NCBI GenBank assembly: GCA_965656525.1
Contig: CBFHKY010000002.1
Span: 128,754 to 192,753 of the forward strand
Source: Pseudomaricurvus sp965656525
Lineage (GTDB): Bacteria > Pseudomonadota > Gammaproteobacteria > Pseudomonadales > Cellvibrionaceae
Direction: 5' to 3'
DNA: 64,000 nucleotides
The notes below the pieces were generated by a model. It saw nothing but the letters and a program-made list of their open reading frames with translations. It was not told the DNA's origin and ran no database searches. Positions within the stretch are counted from its first letter, which is position 1. Every line of letters starts with the position of its first letter. Positions 62,553-64,000 of the stretch are shown piece by piece. Made by a program: the position numbers and the translations under genes.

Positions 62553-64000
62553 ATGGCACACGATTCCTTCGCCACATTGAGTTCGCTCGTGGTTGGAAAC
62601 AAAACGTACCAATATTACGCTCTCGATAAACTTATCGACACCAATACCCTGAAACAACTGCCTTATGCCTATAAGGTTCTCCTAGAGAACTTATTGCGTA
62701 ATGAGGATGGGGAAAATATCACCCGAGAAACCATTCTCGCGGTGTTAAACGGTGATCAGCCAGAAACCCAGATTGCGTTTACACCTACCCGAGTAGTGTT
62801 ACAAGATTTTACCGGAGTGCCGGCCGTTGTGGACTTAGCCGCTATGCGAGATGCGTTATTGCAGCTCGGTGGTGACCCACAAAAGATCAACCCTCAAGTT
62901 CCGGTCGATTTGGTGATCGACCACTCTGTTATGGTCGATCATTTTGGTAGCGATCAAGCACTGTCGCAAAACACCGATTTAGAATTCCAACGCAATCAGG
63001 AGCGCTACAATTTTTTACGTTGGGGTCAACAAGCTTTCGATCAGTTTCGTGTCGTGCCACCAGGGACCGGCATCGTACACCAAGTCAACCTAGAATATTT
63101 AGCCGATGTGGTGTCGATCCGAGAGCAAGGTGACCACACCATCATATGCCCTGATACCTTAGTGGGCACTGACTCACACACCACAATGATCAATGGTTTA
63201 GGCGTGCTAGGCTGGGGGGTTGGCGGTATAGAGGCCGAGGCCGCTATGTTAGGCCAGCCCATTACCATGCTCTTGCCAGATGTTGTTGGCTTCCGGCTCG
63301 AGGGCGAGTTACCAGAAGGCGTAACGGCCACAGATCTGGTACTCACCATCACGGAAATGTTGCGCAATTTAGGGGTGGTCGGCAAGTTTGTTGAATTTTA
63401 TGGTCCAGGCGTTGGTCAACTTAGCTTGGCGGACCGCGCGACCATTTCTAATATGGCACCCGAATACGGGGCCACGGTAGGCGTGTTTCCCGTGGATACC
63501 AAAACACTCGATTATTTGAGTTTAACCGGCCGCGATGACGAACACATTGACCGCATTGAGCATTACTGTAAGGCTCAAGGGCTCTGGCGCGAAGACGGTG
63601 TCGAAGCAAAGTACCCGCAAAATTTAGAACTCAACCTCACCTCTGTAGAACCCAGTATAGCGGGACCAAAGCGCCCTCAAGACCGAGTACCACTCAAACA
63701 CGCGAAAGCGTCTTTTGAGGATGTACTGGTCGCCAGTCGCGAGTTAAAGCTGCAGCAAGAACCCACTGAAGCCGAGGCCGACTTTGGTGCCGAGGGCGGC
63801 TCCAACGCAGACGCTGCAAAGCAACAAGATGTTGTTAAATCAGTCGAAGCCTTTTACAACGGTAAAGTCTTAAAAATCCGTGACGGCGATGTAGTTATCG
63901 CGGCCATCACATCCTGCACTAACACCTCGAACCCAGCGGTAATGATTGCTGCGGGCCTTCTGGCACAAAAAGCGAGAAAAGCCGGACTGAGCACCAAGCC
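62553..64000 (+). CDS. acnA: Aconitate hydratase A, 3' end outside the window
   Basis: Interconverts citrate and isocitrate in the TCA cycle. 482 complete codons from the ATG at 62553 (GGAGG four bases upstream), still open at the right edge, of about 900 expected. It begins MAHDSFATLSSLVVGNKTYQ. Typical AcnA/IRP blocks are VPVDLVIDHSVMVDHFG, FLRWGQQAFDQFRVVPPGTG, CPDTLVGTDSHTTMINGLGV, NMAPEYGATVGVFPVD. The first [4Fe-4S] cysteine is in AITSCTNTSNPAVM near residue 455. An insertion of E/A/D-rich sequence at about 405-425 is a little unusual. Confidence 0.96.
   Translation, partial: MAHDSFATLSSLVVGNKTYQYYALDKLIDTNTLKQLPYAYKVLLENLLRNEDGENITRETILAVLNGDQPETQIAFTPTRVVLQDFTGVPAVVDLAAMRDALLQLGGDPQKINPQVPVDLVIDHSVMVDHFGSDQALSQNTDLEFQRNQERYNFLRWGQQAFDQFRVVPPGTGIVHQVNLEYLADVVSIREQGDHTIICPDTLVGTDSHTTMINGLGVLGWGVGGIEAEAAMLGQPITMLLPDVVGFRLEGELPEGVTATDLVLTITEMLRNLGVVGKFVEFYGPGVGQLSLADRATISNMAPEYGATVGVFPVDTKTLDYLSLTGRDDEHIDRIEHYCKAQGLWREDGVEAKYPQNLELNLTSVEPSIAGPKRPQDRVPLKHAKASFEDVLVASRELKLQQEPTEAEADFGAEGGSNADAAKQQDVVKSVEAFYNGKVLKIRDGDVVIAAITSCTNTSNPAVMIAAGLLAQKARKAGLSTK

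Overview
The window looks like chromosomal DNA of a marine-type gammaproteobacterium (Oceanospirillales/Pseudomonas-like; this placement is inference). The protein families, the gene orders rpsP-rimM-trmD-rplS, ffh / CcsA-like / CorB-like and hom-thrC-recJ, the outer-membrane genes (two TonB receptors, one autotransporter) and moderate GC all fit. I saw no phage, insertion sequence, integrase or CRISPR array. GTG and TTG starts are common and several were placed from Shine-Dalgarno (SD) spacing.

Layout. 1-12 kb is housekeeping: recJ (cut by the left edge), thrC, hom, dsbC, the rplS-trmD-rimM-rpsP ribosomal/tRNA-methylation operon, ffh, and divergently a CcsA-like membrane protein and a CNNM/CBS (CorB-type) protein. 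12-18 kb is a beta-oxidation cluster (thiolase, FadJ-type fusion, HSD10-like dehydrogenase, enoyl-CoA hydratase) with a divergent AraC-family regulator. 18-25 kb holds folK and a pteridine reductase, a zeta-class GST, a CobW GTPase, the frmAB formaldehyde detoxification pair and a Bcr/CflA efflux pump. 25-29 kb has tRNA-Arg, a small gene with a Fur-box promoter convergent to a large TonB receptor, and tRNA-Ser. 29-39 kb is mixed: a nitroreductase, a membrane-anchored coiled-coil protein, a membrane class III nucleotide cyclase, queF, a YadGH-type ABC exporter, a tandemly duplicated Glu-Gly tRNA cluster behind a near-consensus promoter, and several conserved unknowns. 39-42 kb has msrB with a 3-methyladenine glycosylase, and alaA.

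42-55 kb is the most coherent and interesting part: a thiamine island with two TPP riboswitches. The first controls a salvage operon (TonB receptor, PnuT-type permease, YkoF/MTH1187-type thiamine-binding protein, ThiK-like kinase). The second controls de novo synthesis (thiC-thiO-thiS-thiG-thiDE). Both leaders end in a hairpin that buries the ribosome binding site. Both have an alternative pairing between the hairpin's 5' arm and the same part of the aptamer. Between the operons, on the opposite strand, lies a large autotransporter whose passenger is built from about 22 copies of a 26-residue repeat.

55-64 kb carries two divergent glycosyltransferases, a type III glutamine synthetase preceded by a sigma54 -24/-12 promoter and a perfect-core CRP site, a soluble-transhydrogenase-like flavoprotein, a 57-residue DUF6435-type protein, and the start of acnA (cut by the right edge).
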